From the NCBI GenBank assembly GCA_030618675.1, contig JAUXCV010000106.1:1-6017 (forward strand): 6,017 bases of DNA, read 5' to 3'. Source of the stretch: Acidimicrobiia bacterium. GTDB taxonomy: Bacteria; Actinomycetota; Acidimicrobiia; Spongiisociales; UBA5794. Within the stretch, counting starts at the first letter, position 1, and each line of letters begins with the position of its first letter. Shown piece after piece: positions 1-4,481 of this stretch. The translations under genes were made by a program, and so were the position numbers. Below the pieces are notes generated by a model. The model was given only the letters and a program-made list of their open reading frames with translations, made no database searches and had not been told where the DNA came from.

Positions 1-219
1 GGTGGCCTGCACTCTGCAGACGAGGAGCGGATCGAACGGGCGCGGCGTGAGTTCTACGTGGGGAACCTCTACATCAACAGGAAGATCACCGGTGCACTCG
101 TCGGGATCCAACCGTTCGGCGGCTTCAACATGTCGGGATCGAACGCCAAGGCTGGAGGTCCCGACTACCTACGCCTCTTCATGGAGATGAAGACGATGGC
201 CCGACGAATCGAGACGTAG
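1..219 (+). CDS. pruA: L-glutamate gamma-semialdehyde (1-pyrroline-5-carboxylate) dehydrogenase, C-terminal fragment
   Basis: This is the last 72 codons of a gene that begins before the window; frame 1 is open from base 1 to TAG at 217-219. The fragment reads VGNLYINRKITGALVG, then QPFGGFNMSG and KAGGPDYLRLF, and ends EMKTMARRIET. These are C-terminal signatures of the Thermus PruA/Bacillus RocA type of P5C dehydrogenase, an NAD-dependent aldehyde dehydrogenase family enzyme that oxidises glutamate semialdehyde to glutamate in proline and arginine breakdown in the cytoplasm. The QPFGG stretch is the conserved ALDH segment near the oligomerisation region. The catalytic Cys and Glu lie upstream and cannot be inspected. 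A proline dehydrogenase gene would be a natural neighbour but is not visible. Family assignment is strong; the exact substrate rests on similarity of the tail only. Confidence 0.88.
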   Translation, partial: GGLHSADEERIERARREFYVGNLYINRKITGALVGIQPFGGFNMSGSNAKAGGPDYLRLFMEMKTMARRIET

Positions 220-220
220 G

Positions 221-314
221 ACAGACCACAGCTGACAGACCACAGCTGACAGACAGACCAAGGCATCCAGGCAGTCTTCGCTGTCCGCTGTCCGCCGCCT
301 GTTGCCTGTCGCCT
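221..314. repeat. Two oppositely oriented 7-bp repeat arrays in a convergent intergenic gap
   Basis: The left array has five contiguous 7-mers: ACAGACC, ACAGCTG, ACAGACC, ACAGCTG, ACAGACA (221-255), so it includes a perfect 14-bp tandem duplication (221-234 and 235-248). The right array (280-314) is also 7-periodic: GCTGTCC twice, then GCCGCCT, GTTGCCT, GTCGCCT. Its reverse complement again carries ACAG/GACAG cores, so the two arrays face each other and could form an imperfect long hairpin. The arrays occupy almost all of the 98-bp gap between the pruA stop (219) and the SNase-lipoprotein stop (318). A role as a bidirectional transcription end is plausible from position, but there is no U-run. 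The 7-bp periodicity is read directly from the sequence; the function is inferred. Confidence 0.8.
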
Positions 315-317
315 TGA

Positions 318-1238
318 TCAGCCGCCTGCGGCATACCCTTTGCGTTCCACGACGTTCCCCAGTCGATCCTGGAGGATGATCGTGTTGGCCCCCGTCGACC
401 AGATCGCCGAGTCCGAGCACCAATGCAGCACACCGCCTGCGTTGGTTCCGCAGCCGGTTGTGATCTGGAGAACTCCGCCCGCCGAAATGGCGATCCCGGA
501 CGGAAGTTCGAGGCGGTGATCTCCGGCCTCATCTCTGACCGTCCACCCGGAGATGTCGACACCGGTGTACGACTGGTTCACGATCTCGAACCACTCGGAG
601 GTCAGATCGAGTTCGTCTGCGTCGGTTGAAGCGAGGCTGACATCGCCGATGCGGAGTTGGGGGCGGTCGGGGGAGACCCCGCTTTCGGGGTGGCCGCAGA
701 CGAATGTGCCCCACATCCCGTTCCCTGATGCATAGGCCTTGTCCCCGCGTGCGAGGAATTCGGCCTCCATGAGGTGTCCGGAGTGGAGAGGAACGACCGC
801 GCCGGACGACACGAGGGCCGCGTTCACCAGCACCGCAGGATCGCCCTCGATGAGCACGTAGCGAAGAGCGCGGCCGGCCGAGTCGGTGTCGGGTCCATCG
901 GAAGCAAGCACCACGGTCTGGCCGGTAACGAGCGAGGCCAGGGCCGTCCTGGACTCGTTGCCGTAGCATTCGTCACCTTCCGGAGCAGCGACTCCGATGA
1001 GACGAATCTCGATCCTCTGCCCGTTGACAACGGCCTGAATCGTGTCGCCGTCCAGGACGCCGTCGACCATTCCGCGAATGACCTCTTCTTCTGGAGGTAG
1101 CGTGACCTCGGTGGTTGAAGACGCTGAGTCGTCAGGCTTGGTCGTGTCCGGTGGTTCGTCGGTTTCGATCGTGGGTCCCGATGTGCAAGCGCCGACAACG
1201 ATCGCGATCGACAAGATGGCGGTGACGGTGCGGCGCAT
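318..1238 (-). CDS. Secreted lipoprotein with staphylococcal-nuclease-like (TNase) and lamin-tail domains
   Basis: 306 residues. The N-terminus has Arg2-Arg3, a hydrophobic stretch and a lipobox VGAC with Cys18, so the product is predicted to be an outer-surface lipoprotein; this supports the ATG at 1238. A Ser/Thr/Pro/Asp/Glu-rich linker (about 20-52) follows. Residues about 54-180 match the SNase fold: LDGDT (Asp65), IRLIGV (Arg79, equivalent to SNase Arg35), APEGDE (Glu87, equivalent to Glu43) and AGRALRY (Arg123, equivalent to Arg87), then MEAEFLARGDKAYASGNGMWG. Where SNase has VDTPE this protein has VAAPE, so the calcium-ligand Asp is Ala84. Residues about 190-306 fit a lamin-tail domain (WFEIVNQS, DISGWTVRDEAG, NTIILQD). 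SNase-like proteins cleave DNA or RNA with calcium; here the general base and both arginines remain but metal binding is doubtful. The gene is divergent from the MaoC gene. Domain call is confident; activity is uncertain. Confidence 0.88.
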   Translation of the reverse strand: MRRTVTAILSIAIVVGACTSGPTIETDEPPDTTKPDDSASSTTEVTLPPEEEVIRGMVDGVLDGDTIQAVVNGQRIEIRLIGVAAPEGDECYGNESRTALASLVTGQTVVLASDGPDTDSAGRALRYVLIEGDPAVLVNAALVSSGAVVPLHSGHLMEAEFLARGDKAYASGNGMWGTFVCGHPESGVSPDRPQLRIGDVSLASTDADELDLTSEWFEIVNQSYTGVDISGWTVRDEAGDHRLELPSGIAISAGGVLQITTGCGTNAGGVLHWCSDSAIWSTGANTIILQDRLGNVVERKGYAAGG

Positions 1239-1357
1239 GGTGGCGGATACGGTACCGGTCGCTCTCGTTTCCGCATGTCTTTCGAGAGACGGATACGACT
1301 GAACGTCGGTTCGGGTTCATCTACCCTGCCGTTGGCGAGAGCGAGAGAGGAGTCGCC
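1239..1357. promoter_or_regulatory. Divergent promoter region between the SNase lipoprotein and MaoC genes
   Basis: This 119-bp gap must hold start signals for both directions. Toward the MaoC gene, TACCCT at 1322-1327 fits an actinobacterial TANNNT -10 element, with a weak CTGAAC 17 bp upstream at 1299-1304; the implied leader is about 20-25 nt and carries the ribosome site. Toward the lipoprotein, TACCGT (minus strand, 1249-1254) would place the transcript start only a few bases before its ATG, and no Shine-Dalgarno is seen there. The -35 matches are poor, so these are candidates only. Confidence 0.3.
1348..1352 (+). promoter_or_regulatory. Strong ribosome binding site (AGGAG) for the MaoC gene
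   Basis: AGGAG sits 5 nt before the ATG at 1358, within a longer purine run from 1340. It fixes the MaoC start at 1358 and contrasts with several other genes in this window that lack a recognisable Shine-Dalgarno. Confidence 0.8.
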
Positions 1358-1816
1358 ATGCAGATCATTCCGGCGGAGAAATTGGCGGATAGGGTCGGAG
1401 AGGAAACCGGCGTTTCCGATTGGTTCGAGATCGATCAAGACCGGATCAACACGTTCGCCGACGCGACGATGGACCATCAGTTCATCCACGTCGACCCCGA
1501 GGCAGCGGCTCAAACACCCTTCGGGTCGACCATCGCCCACGGGTTCCTGACGTTGTCGCTCACCACGCCCATGATGATGGAGGCGATGGTCGCTCCCGAC
1601 CGGATGGTGATGGCCGTCAACTACGGAACGGACAAACTCCGCTTCATCGAACCAGTCAAGGTGGGGAGTCGCATACGAGCGCGGACCCGACTCGTCGACG
1701 TCACACAGAAAGGACCCGGTCGCTGGCTGCTGAAGAACGAGGTGACCGTCGAGATCGAGGATGTCGACCGTCCGGCACTCATCGTCGAAGCCCTCACGCT
1801 GTTCGTCACGGCATGA
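1358..1816 (+). CDS. MaoC/NodN-family (R)-specific enoyl-thioester hydratase, Rv0130-like
   Basis: 152 residues, the usual size of a single hot-dog hydratase. The hydratase-2 motif is clear: FADATMDHQFIHVDP holds Asp39 and His44, the catalytic pair with the same D-x4-H spacing as Asp31/His36 of PhaJ. It is followed by the FGSTIAHGFLTLSL segment that lines the acyl tunnel, and then NYGTDKLRFIEPVKVGSRI. The overall pattern strongly recalls the M. tuberculosis Rv0130 (HtdZ)/NodN group, whose members hydrate trans-2-enoyl-CoA or related thioesters to (R)-3-hydroxyacyl thioesters in the cytoplasm and work as dimers. The start is set by the AGGAG site. The stop overlaps the next gene's ATG as ATGA, so this hydratase and the following alpha/beta hydrolase are probably co-translated. 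The natural acyl chain is unknown; a role in fatty-acid turnover or modification is inference. Confidence 0.9.
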   Translation: MQIIPAEKLADRVGEETGVSDWFEIDQDRINTFADATMDHQFIHVDPEAAAQTPFGSTIAHGFLTLSLTTPMMMEAMVAPDRMVMAVNYGTDKLRFIEPVKVGSRIRARTRLVDVTQKGPGRWLLKNEVTVEIEDVDRPALIVEALTLFVTA

Positions 1817-2538
1817 GCACTGTCGTCCTCGTCCACGGCGCTGCGATGGACGGCACGGTGTGGCGCTACCAGGCGGATGCCCTCGCCCGTGAAGGGTTCT
1901 CGCCCATCGCCGTCGACCTCCCCGGCCACGGCGACTCGGAGGGTGAACCGTCGGTGACGATCAAGGGTTATGCCGGTTGGCTCCTCGCGTATCTGTCCGT
2001 GCTCGACGAACCGGTACATCTCGTTGGGCACTCCATGGGGGCCCTTGTGGTCCTGGAGGCTGCCGCAGCGCGCCCTGGCCGGGTGAGATCGGTCACGCTC
2101 CTCGGCGTTGCCGACCGGATGCCCGTCAACCCCGCTCTCCTGACCGGCCTCGCCACCAACGATCTGACGGTGTTCACGACGATGGTGGCGTGGATGCACG
2201 CCCGAGAGCCCATTGGTGCATCGGATTGGAAGATCGGTGACACGGTTGCGATCCTCCAGCGGTCTCGGCCGGGGATAGCGTTCGCCGATCTCACGGCATG
2301 CAACGACTACCCGGGTGCAACCGGCTCTGTCGCGAATGTGCACGTGCCGGTGTTGCTGATCCTCGGCGACCAGGACTCGATGACGAAGCCATCCGGTGCC
2401 GAACCGATCGCGAACGCAGCAGGAGACGCGACGACCGTGGTCGTCGAGGGCGCGGGGCACATGCTCTTCGTCGAACGTCCGGAGATTGTCAACGAAGCGT
2501 TGATCGGGTTCCTGAGGGAAGTAGAAAGTAGAGAGTAG
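1813..2538 (+). CDS. Alpha/beta-fold hydrolase, translationally coupled to the MaoC gene
   Basis: 241 residues, typical for a compact alpha/beta hydrolase. Landmarks in order: oxyanion-hole LVHGAAMDG (His8-Gly9), strand and turn VDLPGHGDS (35-42), nucleophile elbow GHSMG with Ser74, a cap region (about 103-165), the acid-bearing loop ILGDQDS with Asp188 as the likely acid, and GAGH with His216. The triad is intact, so it is probably an active serine esterase, thioesterase or related enzyme; the substrate cannot be read from the sequence. The ATG at 1813 overlaps the MaoC stop by 4 nt and has no Shine-Dalgarno, which points to coupling. The frame is open upstream to 1420, but that part is a shadow of the MaoC gene. 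The last five codons (VESRE) and the stop lie inside a 7-bp repeat array, so the tail may have been shaped by the repeat. Confidence 0.88.
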   Translation: MSTVVLVHGAAMDGTVWRYQADALAREGFSPIAVDLPGHGDSEGEPSVTIKGYAGWLLAYLSVLDEPVHLVGHSMGALVVLEAAAARPGRVRSVTLLGVADRMPVNPALLTGLATNDLTVFTTMVAWMHAREPIGASDWKIGDTVAILQRSRPGIAFADLTACNDYPGATGSVANVHVPVLLILGDQDSMTKPSGAEPIANAAGDATTVVVEGAGHMLFVERPEIVNEALIGFLREVESRE

Positions 2539-2597
2539 AAAGACAGCACTCTGCAGCGGCGATCGAGGGTTCCCACTCTCTACTCGCTACTCTCTAC
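2521..2597. repeat. Oppositely oriented GTAGARA 7-bp arrays spanning both convergent stop codons
   Basis: On the plus strand GTAGAAA, GTAGAGA, GTAGAAA run contiguously at 2521-2541. On the minus strand GTAGAGA, GTAGCGA, GTAGAGA run contiguously (plus 2597 down to 2577), followed by a degenerate GTGGGAA (2570-2576). The arrays face each other and contain a perfect 12-bp inverted repeat, AGTAGAGAGTAG at 2527-2538 with its complement at 2587-2598, so transcripts from either side could form a stem about 12 to 21 bp long. The stop codon of the plus-strand hydrolase (2536-2538) and that of the minus-strand PLP enzyme (2580-2582) are both built from the repeat unit. No U-tract follows the stem, so a terminator role is possible but unproven. 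Confidence 0.85.
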
Positions 2598-3557
2598 TAA
2601 CTCCGGATACGCGAAGACCGCGAATCCTCCACCCGTGTGCCAGAACACGACGTGCTCGTCCGGGGTGAGTCGGCCCTGCTCGATCTCCCGTTTCAACCCA
2701 TAGATGGCCTTTCCCGTGTAGGCAGGGTCGAAGATCATGCCGGTGAGGCGCGTCGCTTCAGTCTGAACAGCGAATTCCTCCGGCGTCGAGATGCCGTATC
2801 CGCGTCCGACGTACTCGTCGGTGATCCTCCACGACACATCACTCGGGGAGCCACCGAATCGGGCAGTGGACTCGCTGAGGAGCGTGCGGACGTGGTGCTC
2901 GACGTCGTCGGCCGGGTCACCGACAGACGATCCGATGATGTCGACGTCGAGGCCGAGTTCACCGGCGCCTCTGATCATCCCTGTCGTTGTCCCGGCGCTT
3001 GACGCGGCGTGCCAGATGACCGGTCGCACGATGCTTCGATCCTCGAGTTGGGGTGCGATCTCGTGCATCGCAGCGACGAAACCCAGAGCGCCGAGAGCGT
3101 CCGATGCGCCCTCAGGAATGACCCAGGCATTGCCGTGGGCCGCGGCAGCCTGGGTCATGATCCGTTCGCGGTCGTCGTACTTCTCAGGCGTGATGAACCG
3201 GCACTCCGCGCCCGCCAATCGTTGCAGGAAGTGGTTCCCCGTAGGCGCTTCGGGCGGTTTTCCGTCGGAGCTGCGGAGACAAAGGATGGTGTGCAGTCCC
3301 ACACGAGTGGCAGCGAGCGCAGTAGCCCGGCAATGATTCGATTGAACCGCTCCGCAGGTGATCACGGTGTCGGCACCGGCGTCGAGCGCTGCTGCGAGAT
3401 GGAACTCCAGTTTCCGGACCTTGTTCCCCGACAGGCCGAAGCCGGTGAGGTCATCCCGCTTGACCCAGATGGTCGGGCCGCCCCATGCTGCGCTGAGGCG
3501 CTCGGCCGGTTCGAGCGGCGTTGGGAGATGAGCGAGACCGATGCGCGACTGGTTCAT
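2580..3557 (-). CDS. PLP-dependent D-cysteine desulfhydrase / ACC deaminase family enzyme
   Basis: 325 residues, full length for this fold-type II PLP family. It opens LAHLPTPLEPAERLS, the usual family start, then VKRDDLTG. The PLP lysine is Lys46 in SGNKVRKLE; VQSNH (71-75) carries the serine that contacts the substrate; ASSAGTTTG (185-193) is the phosphate-binding loop; FDPAYTGKAIYGL (276-288) and HTGGG (307-311) complete the signature. Members release sulfide, pyruvate and ammonia from D-cysteine, open the ring of aminocyclopropane carboxylate, or eliminate sulfite from L-cysteate (CuyA). The sequence alone does not decide among these, so no gene symbol is given. It stands alone on the minus strand, divergent from the second alpha/beta hydrolase. 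No Shine-Dalgarno is near the ATG, and a TAGCGT hexamer at the right distance suggests a leaderless message. The last codons (VESSE, stop) are made of the 7-bp repeat. Confidence 0.9.
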   Translation of the reverse strand: MNQSRIGLAHLPTPLEPAERLSAAWGGPTIWVKRDDLTGFGLSGNKVRKLEFHLAAALDAGADTVITCGAVQSNHCRATALAATRVGLHTILCLRSSDGKPPEAPTGNHFLQRLAGAECRFITPEKYDDRERIMTQAAAAHGNAWVIPEGASDALGALGFVAAMHEIAPQLEDRSIVRPVIWHAASSAGTTTGMIRGAGELGLDVDIIGSSVGDPADDVEHHVRTLLSESTARFGGSPSDVSWRITDEYVGRGYGISTPEEFAVQTEATRLTGMIFDPAYTGKAIYGLKREIEQGRLTPDEHVVFWHTGGGFAVFAYPELVESSE

Positions 3558-3658
3558 GTCCCGACGCTATCACCTGCACATGGAACGGTGCCTGATCATC
3601 TGCCCGGGTGCCTTGTTCCCGCGCTTGCCGTCGACGCGCAGTGTGCAACACTGCGGCC
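3558..3658. promoter_or_regulatory. Divergent promoter region between the PLP enzyme and the second hydrolase
   Basis: 101 bp between two divergent starts. For the minus-strand gene, TAGCGT (3564-3569, minus strand) preceded by TGA, an extended -10 look, ends 6 nt before the ATG; transcription would then begin at the A of the start codon. For the plus-strand gene, AACACT at 3647-3652 also ends 6 nt before the ATG, with TTGCCG at 3625-3630 (16-bp spacer) as a possible -35. Neither start has a Shine-Dalgarno at the proper distance. Leaderless expression from both sides is inference from this spacing. Confidence 0.4.
3637..3655. promoter_or_regulatory. Perfect palindrome, 8-bp arms, just upstream of the second hydrolase start
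   Basis: CGCAGTGT (3637-3644) and ACACTGCG (3648-3655) are exact reverse complements separated by GCA. The element ends 3 nt before the ATG at 3659 and covers the candidate -10 hexamer, which is where a repressor operator would act. It could equally form a small hairpin if the transcript starts upstream. The repeat is directly visible; its use as an operator is inferred. Confidence 0.5.
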
Positions 3659-4450
3659 ATGCCTGAAATCACGATCAACGGCTATGAAGTCTTCTACCGC
3701 GAACAAGGGAGCGGTTCCGTAGCGCTCTTCGTTCACGGGTTCCCTCTCGACTCGACGATGTGGCTCGAACAACTCGACGCCCTGTCCGATGTGCGGCGGT
3801 GCATCGCGCCCGATCTGCGGGGGTTCGGCTGCTCTGCACCGTCGGTTCGCCCCGTGCTCACGATGGAGGATCAAGCGCTCGACCTTGTTGCGCTCATCGA
3901 TGTTCTCGGCGTGGACCAGGTGGATCTGATCGGACTGTCGATGGGCGGCTACGTCGCCCTCGCGTTCGCAGAGCGCCATCCGGAACGCCTTCGCACGCTG
4001 GCGCTCGTCGACACGAAATCCACGGAGGATTCCGTGGATGCGAAGGCCGGGCGCGACGCGGCAGCCGACCGAGTTGCCGCTGAGGGCCGATCCGGCCTCG
4101 CCACCGACATGATCGGTGTCCTGGTGGCAGAGTCGGCGTCGTCCTGGACCCGTGCGCGCCTGAGGACCATGATCGAATCGACACCCGCTGAGTCGATCGT
4201 TGGTGCGCTCAAGGGCATGAAGCAACGCCCCGACCGAACCACGGCACTGTCGAGCCTCACCATCCCCGTCGCTGTGATCGTCGGGGAGAACGACGTGCTT
4301 TCGCCGATCGCTGAGGCCGATCACATGGCGGTCGCCGCAGGTGCCGCTCTTTCCGTCGTGCCGGGTGCCGGCCACATGACACCGATCGAGGACCCGGCAG
4401 CGGTTGCCGGCGCACTGCGATCCCTCTGGTCCTTGGGTCAGTCCGAGTAG
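3659..4450 (+). CDS. Alpha/beta-fold hydrolase (esterase/lactonase-like)
   Basis: 263 residues. Landmarks: LFVHGFPLDSTMW with oxyanion His26-Gly27, PDLRGFGCS (51-59), nucleophile elbow GLSMGG with Ser94, a helical cap (about 120-198), VGENDVLSP with Asp212 as the acid, and GAGHMTPIEDP with His239. The arrangement resembles the broad group that includes 3-oxoadipate enol-lactonase-like and haloperoxidase-like hydrolases, but nothing fixes the substrate. The ATG at 3659 is chosen over an in-frame ATG at 3608 because the residues before MPEITINGYEVFY look unlike protein (Arg/Cys-rich) and would span the palindrome and likely promoter. The stop is 31 bp before the transporter gene on the same strand, so the two probably share a transcript. 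It is only distantly similar to the hydrolase at 1813 beyond the shared fold motifs. Confidence 0.87.
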   Translation: MPEITINGYEVFYREQGSGSVALFVHGFPLDSTMWLEQLDALSDVRRCIAPDLRGFGCSAPSVRPVLTMEDQALDLVALIDVLGVDQVDLIGLSMGGYVALAFAERHPERLRTLALVDTKSTEDSVDAKAGRDAAADRVAAEGRSGLATDMIGVLVAESASSWTRARLRTMIESTPAESIVGALKGMKQRPDRTTALSSLTIPVAVIVGENDVLSPIAEADHMAVAAGAALSVVPGAGHMTPIEDPAAVAGALRSLWSLGQSE

Positions 4451-4467
4451 TCTCCGAGCGGGACAAG

Positions 4468-4473
4468 AGGGAG
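4468..4473 (+). promoter_or_regulatory. Ribosome binding site (AGGGAG) for the transporter gene
   Basis: AGGGAG lies 8 nt before the ATG at 4482, inside the 31-bp gap after the hydrolase stop. It supports 4482 as the start and fits an internal gene of an operon. Confidence 0.65.
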
Positions 4474-4481
4474 AACCAAGG

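Noticed and set aside
221..255. CRISPR-like or mobile-element interpretation of the repeats
   Set aside because: Units are 7 bp and contiguous with no spacers, and no cas or transposase genes or target-site duplications are visible.
1420..1812. N-terminal extension of the first hydrolase to 1420
   Set aside because: The frame is open only because it overlaps the MaoC gene out of phase. The extension is Arg/His/Asp-rich and the hydrolase fold begins at the ATG at 1813.
1621..2460. Long minus-strand open frame (279 codons) opposite the MaoC and hydrolase genes
   Set aside because: It spans two well-supported genes on the other strand and its translation is Arg/His-rich low-complexity text with no family resemblance.
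2539..2600. Classical intrinsic terminator at the convergent junction
   Set aside because: The stem is AT/GC mixed and long but has no GC-rich core followed by a U-run on either strand, so I call it a repeat with only a possible terminator role.
3608..3658. Alternative upstream ATG for the second hydrolase
   Set aside because: The extra 17 residues are Arg/Cys-rich with no match to the family, and this stretch holds the palindrome and likely promoter; 3659 fits the usual family N-terminus.
4018..4039. Perfect 9-bp-arm inverted repeat (ATCCACGGA / TCCGTGGAT) inside the second hydrolase gene
   Set aside because: It lies in mid-coding sequence encoding ordinary cap-domain residues, with no promoter or terminator context, so it is probably coincidental.
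3596..4375. Long minus-strand open frame (259 codons) opposite the second hydrolase
   Set aside because: It is the shadow of a clear alpha/beta hydrolase gene. The translation is Arg/His/Gly-rich with no recognisable domain, as expected from antisense reading of GC-rich codons.
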